In this document: one piece after another, positions 62,732 through 64,000 of the stretch
Numbering within the stretch: position 1 is the stretch's first letter
Layout: each line of letters begins with the position of its first letter
Source: an uncultured Anaeroplasmataceae bacterium
GTDB taxonomy: Bacteria; Bacillota_I; Bacilli_A; Acholeplasmatales; Anaeroplasmataceae
Assembly: GCA_910579215.1 (NCBI GenBank)
Contig: CAJTTN010000002.1
Coordinates: 62,001 to 126,000, forward strand
Direction: 5' to 3'
Length of the DNA: 64,000 nt
Program-made: the position numbers and the translations under genes
Notes under the pieces: generated by a model
Databases searched by the model: none
What the model was told of the DNA's origin: nothing
What the model saw: the letters and a program-made list of their open reading frames with translations, nothing else

Positions 62732-63997
62732 ATGGATATTAGTATAATACTTCTTTTTCAAAATTGCAAATATATCAAAAAAACACTAATGCAACTACAA
62801 ATGCAAATTCAAAACAATGATGAGATAATAATAGTGAATGATCATTCCGAAAAAAAATATCTTGATTTATTAGAAGAATTTTTGATTTTAAAAAATGTTT
62901 TCTTAATAAACAGCGATACTTTTGGCTGTAGAAGTCATAATAGAAATTTGGGTGCTCAAAATGCTTCAAATGATGTTTTATTGTTTCTTGATGGCGATAT
63001 ACTTATTTATCCTAATGCCATTAATACATTAAAAGAAAGAATGGTTTCTTTTGATTATGCTGCTATTGCAGGAAGTATTGAGGGGATGGAATTTACTGAA
63101 GAACACCTTTCTTTAATCGGAAAGGATTATGCATATTACTTAGAAAAAGATTTATTTCAATTGCATAATGATTGGTTTTTACATGATTTTAGAAAACAAA
63201 TAAGTATTGCACCATATCAAGAATGGCAATGGTTATATTTATACTCTGGAATTCTAGCAGTATATAAAGATAAGTTTATGCAAGTAGGCGGTTTTAATGA
63301 AACATTAAAAACTTGGGGGGCTGAAGATATTGAATTTGGTTATAGATTATCGCAAAAATATAAAGTTAAATTTGATGAAGAAATTCGAGGGATTCATTTA
63401 CCACATCAAAGAGACCAAAAAGCAAATCTAAAAACAAACCTAATTAATATTTATAAACTATTATCAATCTATAAAAACTCTTATTTTGAAATCCCTATAA
63501 AATTCAATAATTTTGGACAAGTTGATTTGATTTTAAAAGAAATTATTTATTTAAACAAGAATAAAGTGACTCCTACTTTTAACGAGAACTCAATTGATTG
63601 TGATGCTATCTACATTGATTTTCCTCAAAAAATTCTTTATAAAAATAATAATAATGTAGAAAAATTGTTCTTATATGGAATTGCACTCCCTTTTCAAAAT
63701 AAAACATTTAAAAAAGCAGTCATATCTCAAAACATCTTTATCTATGGTCCAGTTTTTGGATCAGTGATAATACAAGAATGTCTAAGAGTTGCTAATATAG
63801 TTAAAATTAAAAAAACAAATTTTGAAGCTAGTAAGTTTATGCTTTCTAAAGATGGAAATTCTTTATTAAAATCTTATGCCATTAACAATATTATTATTCC
63901 CGTGAATACAAGTTTAAAGAATTATATTATTAAAGAAAACAAAAAAGAGTTTTTTATAAAAAACGATATAAAAAACATTGAGGTGAAACATATATGA
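62732..63997 (+). CDS. Family 2 glycosyltransferase of a surface-glycan cluster
   Basis: 421 aa. GT-A fold: ISIILLFQNCKYIKKTL, IIIVNDHSE, the DxD motif in LLFLDGDILIYP, then YSGILAVYKDKFMQVGGFNE and the WGAEDIEFGYRL acceptor motif typical of galactosyl/N-acetylgalactosaminyl transferases. The last 170 residues are an extra domain I do not recognise. No membrane helix, so it is cytoplasmic. Its stop overlaps the next start (ATGA). Confidence 0.85.
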   Translation: MDISIILLFQNCKYIKKTLMQLQMQIQNNDEIIIVNDHSEKKYLDLLEEFLILKNVFLINSDTFGCRSHNRNLGAQNASNDVLLFLDGDILIYPNAINTLKERMVSFDYAAIAGSIEGMEFTEEHLSLIGKDYAYYLEKDLFQLHNDWFLHDFRKQISIAPYQEWQWLYLYSGILAVYKDKFMQVGGFNETLKTWGAEDIEFGYRLSQKYKVKFDEEIRGIHLPHQRDQKANLKTNLINIYKLLSIYKNSYFEIPIKFNNFGQVDLILKEIIYLNKNKVTPTFNENSIDCDAIYIDFPQKILYKNNNNVEKLFLYGIALPFQNKTFKKAVISQNIFIYGPVFGSVIIQECLRVANIVKIKKTNFEASKFMLSKDGNSLLKSYAINNIIIPVNTSLKNYIIKENKKEFFIKNDIKNIEVKHI

Positions 63998-64000
63998 AAA
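63994..64000 (+). CDS. Start of a further glycan-cluster gene, cut by the window edge
   Basis: ATGAAAA at the last seven bases, overlapping the previous stop (TGA 63995-63997) and preceded by AGGTGA 7 nt upstream. Only the start is visible. Confidence 0.5.

Noticed and set aside
1..64000. tRNA or rRNA genes
   Set aside because: I saw no cloverleaf with a terminal CCA or rRNA signature on either strand by reading; a covariance-model scan would be decisive.

Overview
The window is AT-rich (about 30% GC by eye), densely coded and mostly on the plus strand. It looks like a chromosome segment of a low-GC Bacilli/Firmicutes relative, probably an uncultured Erysipelotrichales- or Mollicutes-like gut bacterium. 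The evidence is Firmicutes gene orders (miaB-ymcA, ytxK-ackA, trmFO-xerC, rpsB-tsf-pyrH-frr-cdsA-dxr-rasP), a CYTH gene next to NAD kinase, lipoproteins with LxSC lipoboxes, strong AGGAGG-type ribosome sites, sigma-A-like promoters, and surface proteins with LRR and InlB-like modules. TGA is used as a normal stop (for example in miaB) and Trp is TGG, so the code is 11. The genus cannot be named from this sequence.

Layout. 1-1585: end of miaB plus ymcA. 1750-10923: an oligopeptide ABC transporter operon (oppA-B-C-D-F plus a small membrane protein) whose permease and both ATPases carry very large insertions. 10994-17259: a DUF885 peptidase-like lipoprotein, an FtsX-permease relic, a CYTH phosphatase, NAD kinase, clpP and gap. 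17472-22142: a 1556-aa LRR surface protein with a basic cytoplasmic tail. 22158-27592: ung, LysM, Nudix, HAD, TRIC, a ytxK-like methylase and ackA. 27888-36296: a 2802-aa repetitive secreted protein containing a 666-bp direct duplication that is about 99% identical. 36367-39996: an HD hydrolase, trmFO, xerC and a lipoprotein. 40230-47223: the translation, lipid and isoprenoid operon. 47228-50072: a GH43 glycosidase and rlmD.

From the 3' end of rlmD onward the DNA is accessory. The last 52 bp of rlmD plus about 320 bp of structured downstream DNA are repeated 4.07 kb further on. The two copies bracket a small gene and two paralogous large HTH regulators. Next come an AlbA_2/HATPase regulator with an 11-bp operator array, an IS3-like element, and a type II CBASS anti-phage operon. 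In that operon the effector is truncated at the IS, the CD-NTase has an in-frame TGA, Cap2 is split by a -1 frameshift, and Cap3 is intact. A tyrosine recombinase follows, divergent across a quasi-palindromic promoter region from a surface-glycan cluster (DUF6270 protein, GT2 glycosyltransferase) that runs off the window. This reads as a defence/mobile island grown at the rlmD 3' end, followed by a possibly phase-variable polysaccharide locus.
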